From Amyelois transitella (lineage: Eukaryota; Arthropoda; Insecta; Lepidoptera; Pyralidae), in assembly GCF_032362555.1 (NCBI RefSeq), contig NC_083525.1, positions 6,371,501 to 6,435,500 of the forward strand: 64,000 nt of DNA, read 5' to 3'. Shown one piece after another: positions 35,190 through 46,500 of this stretch. The translations under genes were made by a program, and so were the position numbers. Position 1 is the first letter of the stretch, and every line of letters begins with the position of its first letter. Below the pieces are notes generated by a model, which did not search any database, was not told where the DNA came from, and worked only from the letters and a program-made list of their open reading frames with translations.

Positions 35190-35260
35190 GTGGTAGTGAG
35201 TTTGTCTGTGGTATAATATTTCGAAACCCGGGTTCGAATCCCGGCCAGGGAATAATGAGA
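35190..35260 (+). repeat. tRNA-like remnant with B box
   Basis: A perfect B box with flanking stem, CCCGGGTTCGAATCCCGG, preceded by degenerate sequence with no convincing A box or anticodon arm. Likely a tRNA-derived SINE relic. Confidence 0.35.
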
Positions 35261-35815
35261 AAATTACTTTTTCTGACTGATTTAGATGTTTATACATCAT
35301 CACATTATATACGTATTTTTTATTTTGCGATAATCTTCGAACCGTTGGTCTGATTTTGATGAAATTTAAAATATTATATAGTCAATAGTTTTTTTTTAGT
35401 TCGTTATATTAGAATCGTTGATTTTTTTTAATATTGTCAATTTTGTTAAAAAACTTAAAGTGTATGCGAAGTCTTAGTACGCGCAGAATAATATTGATTG
35501 CAATTCTGATATTACTGCACAGGAAATATATTTTGGGGATTTTGTGTACATACTCGTAATAAATTTGAACAAAAAGCTTATTATATAAAGTTATAGTTTT
35601 AAGTTTATATATTTTAATAGGTACGAGTTGTTCACCCTTAGCATAATTTTGTATGTGATCCCATAAATTTAAGGTTGGCCGGAAGAGATCCCACTCAAGA
35701 ATAAATAAGCACACCTTTTTGCTGTATTGTTCCATATTTTGGTGTGCCCTTATGAATGAACAATAAAGCATTTATTTATTTACTTCCTTTTTTATATTGA
35801 CTTTAAATTGCGGCT

Positions 35816-36060
35816 AGTGGAGCCCGGCACCAAAAAAAAAAAACAATAGGACCACTCCATGGATGTCATCCAAGGCGACTAAGGGATAGGCTTATATATT
35901 TGGGATTCCTCTTTTGGGCGATGGGCTAGGCAACCTTTCACTATTTGAATCTTAATTGTATCATTAAGACAAATAGCTGAACGTGGCGTTTTAGTCTTTT
36001 GATGACTGTTGGCTCTGTCTACCCCGCAGGGGATGTACACGTGATTATATGTTATGTTAT
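35816..36060 (+). repeat. Family A repeat
   Basis: Starts at GAGCCCGGCACC with an expanded A tract and runs to GTGATTATATGTTATGTTATG. Confidence 0.7.
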
Positions 36061-36856
36061 GACCTTGTATTAATAAAACTTTTTGTGTTGTGAAGTATTT
36101 TAAACAAAATACCTACGACTCGTGGTATAAGATAGACTTATAAAAACTAAGTATAAAATAATATAAGAAAAAGAACATTTTGTTGTAAAATGACCCGGAA
36201 CTGTTAGCCTTTAGAAGTCTTTTTGTACAGGTTTTTTTGATTTACGTCATTCATATCATGTTGTATTCAAAAATGTAGATAGATTGAATATATCAGCATG
36301 TTCACTATCAACTTGAGTGAACTAAAATATTTTAATGCAAAAGTTTGTATGTAAGTCTTGTTGTTGTGAGCTTCTAAGGGTAAATTTTTACAGAATTGCT
36401 ACTTCAATTAATACATAAAATTTTGATTAAACTTTCTATAAAAAAGTAAAGAATAATGAGTTATATATTTAATTTGTTTTAAACATTTAATTTAATAAAC
36501 GTTGAAATGTGTCTTATTTACAAAATATAGTTTAACTGATCGAGGTATCCCGTGACCAGCTGGAAACTGCTTAGGTCAGTGAATCTTTGACCTAAACAGT
36601 TTGAAGCAGGTATTGTCATTCAACGTGGTACTCGTATTGCAACCAGCCTTTTGGGCACTTTGCCGTGGGAAAACGATTTACAGAGACTACATAATTTATA
36701 TATTTTTTTAAATTATAACGATTTTTTTTTAACAAAAAAGGCCTTACTATCTTTGTGTATATTTAGTTCCTTATAAATTACGACGATTTTACGCTTAACA
36801 AAACAAATTAAGTTATGTAATTTTTTGTATTATGTTATTGCGCGTAACTTATTTAT

Positions 36857-37075
36857 GCCGTGTGGTTACTGGCACTAATAGAAAAAGAATAGGACCACTA
36901 CATCTCTTTCCCTTTGATGTCGTAAAAGGCGACTAAGGGATTATTTTAGGCACTAGTTACATGTCACTATTTGAATCTCAATTTTAGTTGAACATCGACT
37001 ATCAGTCTCTTCAAGACTGTTAAGCTCTTTCTACCGCGCGGGGGATGTAGACGTGATTAAGTATACATATGTATA
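36857..37075 (+). repeat. Family A repeat
   Basis: GCCGTGTGGTTACTGGCAC through GTCGTAAAAGGCGACTAAGG to GATGTAGACGTGATTA, with internal deletions. A 3' fragment with the same tail follows at 37610-37700. Confidence 0.7.
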
Positions 37076-38152
37076 ATGCATTTAACTTAAGTATAATTGT
37101 TTTTGTGACATTTCCTTTTGTATGTGCATATACATAATTTCTCCCACATGTTTTATAGGCATATTTCCATTGTTTAGAGAGGCGTTGAAAACTCTCTGTT
37201 TTGTAAAAGTTTGTATGTCATTCGACCAATATTTGCACATTATCCGGTTTGCGAGTGACAAGGAGACTAAGAAAGTACTCGGTGTTACACCACAGAACAC
37301 AGAACGCAGCCGGCTTTGCTCTGTGGTAGGTACTTGAAAAATGAACCTCATCAAAGTGAGTTCTCAATTTTATTGTAAACTTTTTTTGATCGATCACTCG
37401 TATATTTTAGCATTGATTTTGATTGAAGGTAAATTAAAATTGAATATAAAAGTGGTAAGTGTGACTTGAATGTGAAGTTGCAACTGATTATGACTATAAA
37501 ACTGCTTGCGATGTAAGACAACGACACATCATTTATTTAGTTTCGAGGACTATCGTTTTTAATAACTTCCTTTTATATTGGGTTATTGTTTATTTTATTG
37601 TCATCAAACCAGCTGAAGGTGGTCTATCTGTCTTTTCAAGACTGTTGACTCTGTCTACCTCGCAAGGGATATAGACGTGATTATATGTATGTGTATTGTT
37701 TGATTCTCATTAAAATAAAGATGAAAAGTTTCTGAATGTAATTGCAGGTAAAATACAAGACGAATATACACGGCGTGCAATGTAAAAAAGTTATCAGTTT
37801 TTACTTATTTAAAGCCAAGCTTCGAACACTTCATGCTCTCACATGCAGTAACGCTTTAATTTACTAACTCTATATATTATACTAAATGCCATATTTATAC
37901 ACATTCCCTAACTCTAAAAGCTCTCACTTCAACCCGAGTCAAAATGTGCGGTGAAGCCATTTTTGTAACGATTAGTTTAAAAACCTTTTTCATACCTTTT
38001 TTTTTTTAGTAAACAAACAGGCAGAAACGCTAAACATTTTTTCTGAATAAAAACAAAGGTTTTACTGAAAAGCTGAAATACAAATCGCAATCTGCCACGT
38101 CAAAGTTTAAAGAAGAAAGTTAAAAAAAAATGTTGAACAAAAAAACACTTAC

Positions 38153-38234
38153 TGTGTAAGTAATAGTGATGAATAACACGATAACACAAGTGAAGCAGTG
38201 GCGACCACCGCACCGCGAGACGCTGAGCAGACTG
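38153..38234 (-). promoter_or_regulatory. Candidate leader exon and start site of CRAL-TRIO gene 1
   Basis: On the minus strand, an initiator-like TCAGT (38235-38231) lies about 80 nt upstream of a strong GTAAGTG donor (38152). The segment shows loose similarity to the leader-like units near 52.9 kb: both contain a GAAGCAG, CACCGC and CTGA order. If correct, the leader intron is about 16 kb and contains the Sola-like transposon. A weaker alternative donor (GTAAGTAC) lies near 24040. Confidence 0.3.
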
Positions 38235-39559
38235 ACCTCACTTGCACCGTTAAGAAATGTATTTCATCACCTGGAAACACACGGGCGGTAATTCCTGCGA
38301 ACATGTCAGACAGCTTGAATGGACACGATGTTTAATTTTCTTACTTTTGCTCTTTTATAAAATACTCGATAGAAACGTGTTATTCTGTGATCGATGAAGG
38401 CGATGGGCTAACTACGTGTCACTATTTAAATATAGCCGAACGCTCTTCTGAACTTTTAGACTTACGGTTGTGTTCCCAGCAAGGGATATAGACGCGACGG
38501 TACGTGTATATATGTAGGTATGTCATTTTAATTTAGATAAGAAGACAGTGGCAACTCTCTCCAAAAAATATGTTTTACTGGATTCATGCAATGTCCAATA
38601 GCAACTAAGGTCTAAAAGGAGACATTTATATCGACATAAAATGTAAGAGAGCACTAATATACAACATGCTCGCAGTTTCCTTCCTTGTATGTTTACTAAA
38701 AATCCTTTGGAAATGAAAGTTCTGCAAATATAATTCTTGTCTTACATTTGTAAAGTAAAATAGGATTTAAACTTTACTTAAATAACCTACTTCCTACTTA
38801 CGTCAAATAATTCTTGAACTATGAATAAGCATTAAAAATTAATACGGAAATCTTAAAGCAAACATAATACTTTCTCGCGATGCAAGTTTAAAATTAACAT
38901 AAGAGGAGGGGTAAAATGCTTAAAGTAAGCATCGTAATCCCAAGTTAAATCTCCAATATTCAATCAAGTTAATCTGTATTCAGTATTTTATACAATATAT
39001 AGGATTATTGTAAACAAAACTAAGATAATTATGTGAGAAATAGCAAGTTTCTGCTTACCCCTAGGGTAAAAATGTGTGATCATTATACATATATATGCAA
39101 AAGACAGAGAGACATCTGCACCATATTTTGGGTAAGTGAGTATAACACATAAGCTGTAATAATTCTACTGTTGGACGAAGTGTGAGCTGCCTGCGTCCAA
39201 TATCTTCTAAGCACACTATCTACAATAAATTGCCTAAATCTATGCATTAGATAATAAATATGAATATCTTCATAAAGAGCCTCCGTAATCTCCTCACACA
39301 AAAATGTTATTATAAACTGGTTGACTTTTTAGAAGATAACTTGTATAATTACTATTAGTTTAAGGAATCCGTTATTTGTACGCATGTAGGCAGGAAGCAG
39401 AGCACTGAGTAATACAAAATGGAACACCATTGTAACCTGTTTTTACAATTAAAAATACCTACATTGATTGATTGATTCCTAGTTAAAAATCCCAGCGGCG
39501 AAAAAAATTAAAAAATCTCTTGTTGACTTATATTCAGAATCAGTTTTGTATCAGAAGTG

Positions 39560-39745
39560 TTGTTCTTTCCCATGAATGTCATAAAAGGCGACTAAGGAAA
39601 TGACTTATGAATAAACTTGTAATGTTTGTGTAGGCGATGAGCTTTATGAATTTACTCAATTCCATCATTGAGCCATAAAGCTGAACGTGGCCTTTTGGTC
39701 TTTTAAAGACTGTCGGCTCTGTCTGGCAGGCAGGGTTCAGACAAA
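39560..39745 (+). repeat. Family A repeat, partial
   Basis: TTCTTTCCCATGAATGTC through GCTGAACGTGGCC to GACTGTCGGCTCTGTC. The head and ATGT tail are missing. Confidence 0.55.
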
Positions 39746-39791
39746 GTATACCTATATTTTTTTGAATGAATCTAGTCTCCATGTATCTAGT

Positions 39792-39820
39792 GAATAAATA
39801 AATAAATAAATAAATAAATA
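39792..39820 (+). repeat. (AAAT)n microsatellite
   Basis: Seven uninterrupted AAAT-type units. Confidence 0.9.
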
Positions 39821-39924
39821 TATACGGGACAAATTACACTGATTGAGTTAGCCTCGAAGTAAGTTCGAGACTTGTGTTACGAGATACTAACTCAACGATA
39901 CTATATTTTATAATAAATACTTAT

Positions 39925-40180
39925 ATAGATAAACATCCAAGACCCAGGCCAATCAGAAAAAGTTCTTTTCCTGGCCTGAAGTCTCGGTCGCATCCCCATC
40001 ACTTTGGAGAATACCGGGGTACGCCTTTGACCATAGAACCTGGATTGCGTGAGTCAGGTTTTTTGCACGGGGCAACTCCCATTTGACCACATTTGATGGT
40101 TAAACATCCAGTTGCCTAAATGTGCAGGTCACCTCACGATGTTTTCCCGCAAGCATCGGTAATATTGTGATCAATTTTGT
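39925..40180 (-). repeat. Family D repeat, long reversed copy
   Basis: Reverse complement of the family at 1297: ends with CTCACGATGTTTTCCCGCAAGCATCGGTAA and contains GGGCAACTCCCATTTGACC. Includes an upstream portion (CTGGCCTGAAGTCTCGG) not seen in the shorter copies. Confidence 0.55.
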
Positions 40181-40931
40181 ATTATCTAACTAAAGAAAAC
40201 TGAAATTTCGGGCCAATAATCAAAGGTTTTATTTTCTTTTTTAGTTTTGCGTGCTATTATGACCACTCACAAAATACGATAAAACATTATCTTATCTATC
40301 GTAATCTAACAAATCTATAGACAATACATTATCACGTACAAACGGATTGACCGGCCTTCACATGTACCACAGATTTTATGCAAATTCAGACCTTAGTACA
40401 ATAGAAATAAATAGCTTACCGATGCAAATCGGACAAAGATTCGATCGTGACTTGTTCTGCGGATGAGGCAATGTCAAGACAATGAGATGCAGTGACGTAG
40501 GTTTTGTACAATACTCTTCCTTTTATGAAGCAATGACCAATTAATGCTGTTCCAGTAGTACCTATGTAAGAAAATACGGCTCATTCCTGGTATTAAACCC
40601 CTTTATTTACAAGCTAGCAAGTTTGCATTGTTCGTATTGCAAAAAGGCAAAGTCCAAGGCCGAGGTATGTCCCACCTTCCTAGATGTTACGCTGTTACGC
40701 TTTTGCCGAAATAACTGTTAGTAGGAGTGTCATCTAGAAACGTTTCGTTGTAGTAGCAACGTTTTTTAAACGGTTTTATTTAGCTCACCCCGTTTGTTTT
40801 ATTTATTCTTGGGTCAAATTTAGTAATTCAAATTTCACCCTCTTCCTGTCAACCGATTAATCTGAAATTTTGTATACACTTTGGATTTTGGTGACAATAT
40901 AATTATGTTTATTCATTATCATTATAAATTC

Positions 40932-41360
40932 AAGATGGCCGCCGTTACAAAATGGCGGATAATTTAGGTTTCATTAATCCCATCAATATGGGTATCAAAT
41001 GAAAGGGCTCAACAAGCAGAATACAATATACTATAAAAAATTGAAATCCAAGATGGCGGCCTCTACAAAATGGCGGATAACTTAGGTTTTATCAATCCCA
41101 TCAATATGGGTATCAAATGAAAGGGCTCAACAAGCAGAATACAATATACTATAAAAAATTGAAATCCAAGATGGCGGCCTCTACAAAATGGCGGATAACT
41201 TAGGTTTTATCAATCCCATCAATATGGGTATCAAATGAAAGGGCTCAACAAGCAGAATACAATATACTATAAAAAATTGAAATCCAAGATGGCGGCCTCT
41301 ACAAAATGGCGGATAACTTAGGTTTTATCAATCCCATCAACATGGGTATCAAATGAAAGG
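40932..41360 (+). repeat. 118-bp tandem repeat array with paired ATGGCGG motifs
   Basis: Units start at 40932, 41050, 41168 and 41286; units 2-4 are almost identical and the fourth breaks off at about 41360. Each unit has CAAGATGGC(C/G)GCC and, about 18 bases on, AAAATGGCGGAT, which match the YY1/Pho-type core. The array ends just before a helicase fragment, suggesting it belongs to a transposable element. Confidence 0.85.
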
Positions 41361-41390
41361 TCACTATCATGGGCTTCTACAATACATGAA

Positions 41391-41594
41391 ATGCAGGGCA
41401 GCACTGTGGATCACGCAGTCGTATACTTAGGTGCGAAACTGTTTGAAGAAGGTCAAGCCTACGTGGCTCTTAGTAGAGTAAGATCTTTGCAGGGACTACG
41501 TATAGAGGAGTTGGACTGCAATAAACTAACGGGCAAGAAACCTTGCAATAATGAAGCACTAAATGAATTAAACAGAATGCGAAATAAAAACTAA
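41391..41594 (+). pseudogene. C-terminal fragment of PIF1-type helicase (transposon-derived)
   Basis: 67 codons with the C-terminal signature of PIF1/RecD-like superfamily 1B helicases: [30 protein letters not shown], then [14 protein letters not shown]. The Walker A, Walker B and middle motifs are absent, because the reading frame is replaced upstream by the 118-bp repeats. The source could be a Helitron or another PIF1-carrying element. The fragment is uninterrupted to its stop, which lies just before a large inverted repeat. Not a functional enzyme as it stands. Confidence 0.75.
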
Positions 41595-41609
41595 AAACTA
41601 GAAAATAAA

Positions 41610-42280
41610 AATAGGTAAAAAAACTTTTTAATTTAAACGGTTTTATGTTAAACATACATTGCAATGTTTAATATAAATGTACTAAAAACCAAAAAATAAT
41701 AAAATAGATACAGTCATGGGAATTATAAACATATGCATAGAGTAGACTAAAATAAAACCGTGGGGCACGTCAATTGTCTACAAATTATAGACTTAATGTG
41801 CGATAGAAGAATCGTTTAATTCGTCGTTAGGCAGTTGGCCCGCAGACGGTGCGCAAATTACTTACTATTTTGCTGGCTAGCGAGGAATCGTTTCACTGCT
41901 CGTAGTTTGTCTTTAATCGACAAAACTTATGATAAAAGTACTACTCGCTCAACATTATGAAACCCTAAAACTCGCTTAATCGAGCTTGCTAACTTGTTTC
42001 CACATTCTAGCCCTACTTATCACACGTCCATCGTTGTCGGTTGAACAACTGCCTAATTATAGTGTAACATTACAAAACAAACATTTTAATCAACGATTGT
42101 AGACAATTGACGTGCCCCACGGTTTTATTTTAGTCTACTCTATGCATATGTTTATAATTCCCATGACTGTATCTATTTTATTATTTTTTGGTTTTTAGTA
42201 CATTTATATTAAACATTGCAATGTATGTTTAACATAAAACCGTTTAAATTAAAAAGTTTTTTTACCTATTTTTTACTTAG
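41610..42280. repeat. Large inverted repeat (about 175-bp arms, 316-bp loop)
   Basis: The left arm (about 41610-41782) is the near-perfect complement of the right arm (about 42099-42280). Landmarks are AATAGGTAAAAAAAC, ACATACATTGCAATGTTTAA, ATAGATACAGTCATGGGAA, CATATGCATAGAGTAGAC and CCGTGGGGCACGTCAATTG. The loop has no ORF. It abuts the helicase fragment. Confidence 0.85.
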
Positions 42281-43583
42281 CTTAGACAAACTTTGGTGCT
42301 CGTAGATCATTAAACGGCAATTTAGACTTGAACCAATCCATTTAGTTCCCATGGTAAGTGTACCTACCATGGTAAATAAATGGAACTGTTTGTTAGTCAC
42401 GGACGTTAACCTCGTGTAGGATGATGATTGGTCGTAATTTTAATATTCGTAAGAGGTGACAAAGATATTTCTACGACCGCATTCACAATCAAAAATGACA
42501 CAAAGCTTTTTTAAATATGACTTTACTTTTCTGAACATAGAAATATAATAGACATATAGACAGAGTAATCTTCAGATGTCGAAATTACTGTGATGACGAA
42601 GTTGTAACTGGTCTGGTACCTAAAGTGTCTCAGGGAAATATAAAAACGATTTCCGTAAATTTTGGAACGAAGATAGATAAGGATAAGAAGAAGAAAAAGG
42701 TTAAGGAAAATCTAAAAACAATATAAATTTTTCATCTATTTTATTTTAAAAACTGTTACAAGTTTAAAACTAAAGTAAACTATAATTATGTATCACACTC
42801 GTTTGGAAGAATCGTAAAATAAAACCCTTTTCTCCCACTTATAAGAAAGCAAAGGTGCCACTTAAACTTATTGTAAGTAATTTTACCGGAAACAGCACAG
42901 GAAATACTGCTTTTTAGGTTTGAAAAGCCATCAAAATATATTTATCATCCACTGTCGTCTCATGAACCTAAACAAATCTTTTCTCGCCTTCCTTATGGAC
43001 GTTAGATGACCCAAGATTTCATGTTTTACTTGTATGTACTTACTGACTATCAAAGTGTATGCTAAATAATAATTTTGCCGATCTTTCTGAATTTTCAAAT
43101 AAGGCTTGGTTTTGTGATTATATAATTTCTTTGAAAAAATTCTGTCTATAAAACGTAGAAATATAAAAACATGATTTATAATTTTACGAAGCCACCGAGA
43201 TTATTTAAAGGAGGATTTAAAGCAAAGAGTAAAAAAAAATTACAAAAAAGAGAAAGGATGTAAGGACTAACGTAAAAGTTTATCTGAAGATTTATCAACA
43301 GATGAAAGTTATGAAAGGAAGAAAAACTTTGAATATCAGTCTGATGTCAAGAACTAACTGCTTGGTGCACAGGAATATAGAATAGGGAAATACGGTCTAT
43401 GGCCTTTTCTGGTTAAATGTGTGTAAAGAATTAATACAAATCAACATTTAAGGAACAAATGATTAAATGATAACTACAGATTGTTTAAAGTAACATTTGT
43501 TACAGCGCAATAAACTCACATACGAACTTATTTTAATAACCATCATCTCTGTTCAATCTTAACAGTACTAATTGCATTATTCC
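42281..43583. other. Intergenic, no gene seen
   Basis: AT-rich sequence after the palindrome and before the end of CRAL-TRIO gene 2. Only a short inverted repeat around CCATGGTA (about 42350-42375) was noticed. An ATTAAA-type signal on the minus strand near 43537-43532 could serve CRAL-TRIO gene 2. Confidence 0.4.
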
Positions 43584-46500
43584 TTAGTCTATGGATAGTT
43601 GTCTAAAAGAGCCATCGATGCCGAAAAGCTCATCATAGTTGGTGGGTTTCCCTGGCCGCAGAGCCTCGTTTGCCTTGATAGACTCCTGTTCTTTGAACCA
43701 GTCGCCATATTCTTCCAATTTTTGGATCCAGAGCTCTGTAAGGATGATACACAAGGTATTAAAAAAAAAATTCCGAAAAATAATTAAAATTAATTTTAGT
43801 TCAGAATTTTTTGTTTTGAAACCATTTCGTCACAAATTAGAACAACTACAAAAAAATTAAACTTATTTTAGCTTTAGCGTTAATTCTTATGTAAACGTAA
43901 TTACTATTGTTTGTTTGTAAATTCTCTATGACATTATTTATGGGTAGACCCACCGTAAAATATATGTTGTAACCGCCATGTCATATAACATCGGTTCATA
44001 TTTAAGATATTACGCATAGCGCCTTTGAACTTGATCCCATTTTCCTACCCCGGTCAAGTTGATATGATTACATAAACTATTTGCTTGTCGTTTTAACTTA
44101 CCGTCTTGTATAGTTTGTCAATGTTCTAGGTAAATAATACGTTTAAAGAATGACTTATACTTACTGCACAGTTCGGAAAGGGACCCGCCGGTTCCACCAT
44201 ACTCTTCAGGAAGAACATCCTTCGGCACGTACTCATAAAGCGTGTTTATGTCTGTGTGGATAAATATCTGGAAGTAATAATTGTTTTAATTAGTCTTTGT
44301 CCGCATCTAAAAAGGTCGTCGTTAATGTAATTATTGCGTGTTCTTTAAGTCTACCTACAAAAATAATGTATTTTTTAAATAAAACTAGAGACACTTATGT
44401 GATTCAAAAATATCAGTTCATGTCAGTTCCAGCGCGATATCCGGAAAATCTTCTCTTATTGCGCCCTTAGAACTCATAAGGAAACTTTTTGCCAAATTGT
44501 AACTCTTAAAACCTAACGTTTTGATCTGTGCGTGTTATGGCGGTCGATCAGTCAGTAAATGTTCTCTTTTTAAATTGTTAGCTGGTGTGATCTCAGCTAC
44601 GCTTTTTTGATTATTAATATTCTATTTTGTACTGATTCAAATAAATTCTACTTACCCTCTCCCTAAGCTTCTGTTTCAAAAACGGCTTGACCAAGCTTAC
44701 GATCTTGTCCACTAACGGAGAGGCGTTCACTACGTGGACCTCTTTCAGTTTCACTGGGTAGGCTTCCTGGAATTATAAATAAAAATTGTTTCATCTAAAT
44801 TAAAAGAAACTCATTTTTTTTCAATCCATTTTAAAAACAGTGGAGATTCTCAATGCGACAGGTTTTGGTTATTTATTTAGCGATTACACGGCCAATTATG
44901 AATTGACTAGATAACTCATGCCCACAGCTGCTTCGACCACGTTAAACGAAAATCGCTATCATGTCCGAATGCCTCTGAGGTACAATTGGCATTTCTTAAT
45001 AATCCCTTTAAGTTTTTCAAGCAGGGGAAACTGCAGCGGCACGGTGTCAGAATTTATACTTCATTAAACTGCAGCAAGTCGCTTGGTGACTACGGATCAT
45101 GGTGATATAATTCGAAACGTCCGAGATAAAATAAAAGAATTATATAGGAAAGGGATCATAACGAGTGACCTTAACTCACTATTTGTATTATTTGTAAAGC
45201 TAGCTATGATTATCGTAATATTGATTGGTTTTTACGTCAATTTCATTAACTGATACATTAAAATTACCTGAACACAGATCAAGAACTTCTTCAGCAATGC
45301 CGGAGAGACCTTGGCCAGGTTGCTCGGAGACACGGCTTTAGAAGCATCCAGAATGTACACGTCGCCGCCAACACCTTCTTTTTCTTCCTTCAGTCTAATA
45401 TCACCAATCATCAGAGCGACTTTGAAGACATTCACCAATTGTGCCGCATCAACGTTTGGGTCGACAGCTGGAAGTAAGTTTTATACAATTTTATAACATT
45501 TAGGCGATGGGCTAGCAACCTGTCACTAGTTGAATCTCAATTCTATCGTTAAGCCAAATAGCTGTACGTGGCCATTCAGTCTTTTCAAGACTGTTGGCTC
45601 TGTCTACCCCGCAAGGGATATAGACGTGACCATATGTATGTATGTATGTATTATAACATTTATTTGCTTCCATGCTGCTCTGGTAGCTTACAAAAACATA
45701 GTGCTTCTTTCTACGTGCAGATTATAAGAGTAAGTCATGGAAAAAGTTTTATAAAGTTGTTTCTTAATTTTTTTTAAATTTTTATTTAATTAAGGGACTT
45801 TTTTCTTTAAGATATATCAGTCCCATTGTAGCAGATTTTAAATTTAACACAAGGTCCAAGTTCAAATTCTTCTTTTACGCGATTGACTAGAAACCTAACA
45901 CTATTTGAATCCTAATTCCATTAGGTATGAAGGTATATCTTTTATATAAAGCCATGATAAATCTATGTTACATGTGGGGTAATTTTAATCAAATGCTCGA
46001 ACTTAATAGTTTCTTTTTTATTACATACTTGAATAACAAACTATATAAATTTTACTTGTTTCAATGTAAATTTCCTCCAACAGATCCTTACTCGTAAAGG
46101 GAAAATGCATAAAAATTCTTGGTTCTTTCTTTTCATACTCATATTTGCTATTGCTCATGTCTTGCATAATGCCTTCATGGTTGAGAGTCGTGACTTATGA
46201 CCTCTAAAATTACGTATGATTCAAAATTTTTGTTAGTTAAAAATACGAATTATGCAAAGTTTTATGCATGAATTATTTTATATTCGCTCAAATTATTTGA
46301 ATAAATAAATATATCTACCTAGCTCAATTATAAATGTTTTTTTACCAATAATAGTGTTATATCGTTGACAATAACGATGATATCATATAATTATAGGTTT
46401 CTAATTATATTTCGATCATCGTTGTCCTAGGTTATGCCTGCAGCCCCACTCATACATTAATCACGTTAATCCCTTGCGGGATAAACAGAGCCAATAGTCA

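Noticed and set aside
35409..35771. 120-codon minus-strand ORF
   Set aside because: AT-rich, no recognisable motif, no splice or gene context.
37082..37354. Overlapping ORFs on both strands
   Set aside because: No recognisable domain on either strand; follows directly after a family A repeat.
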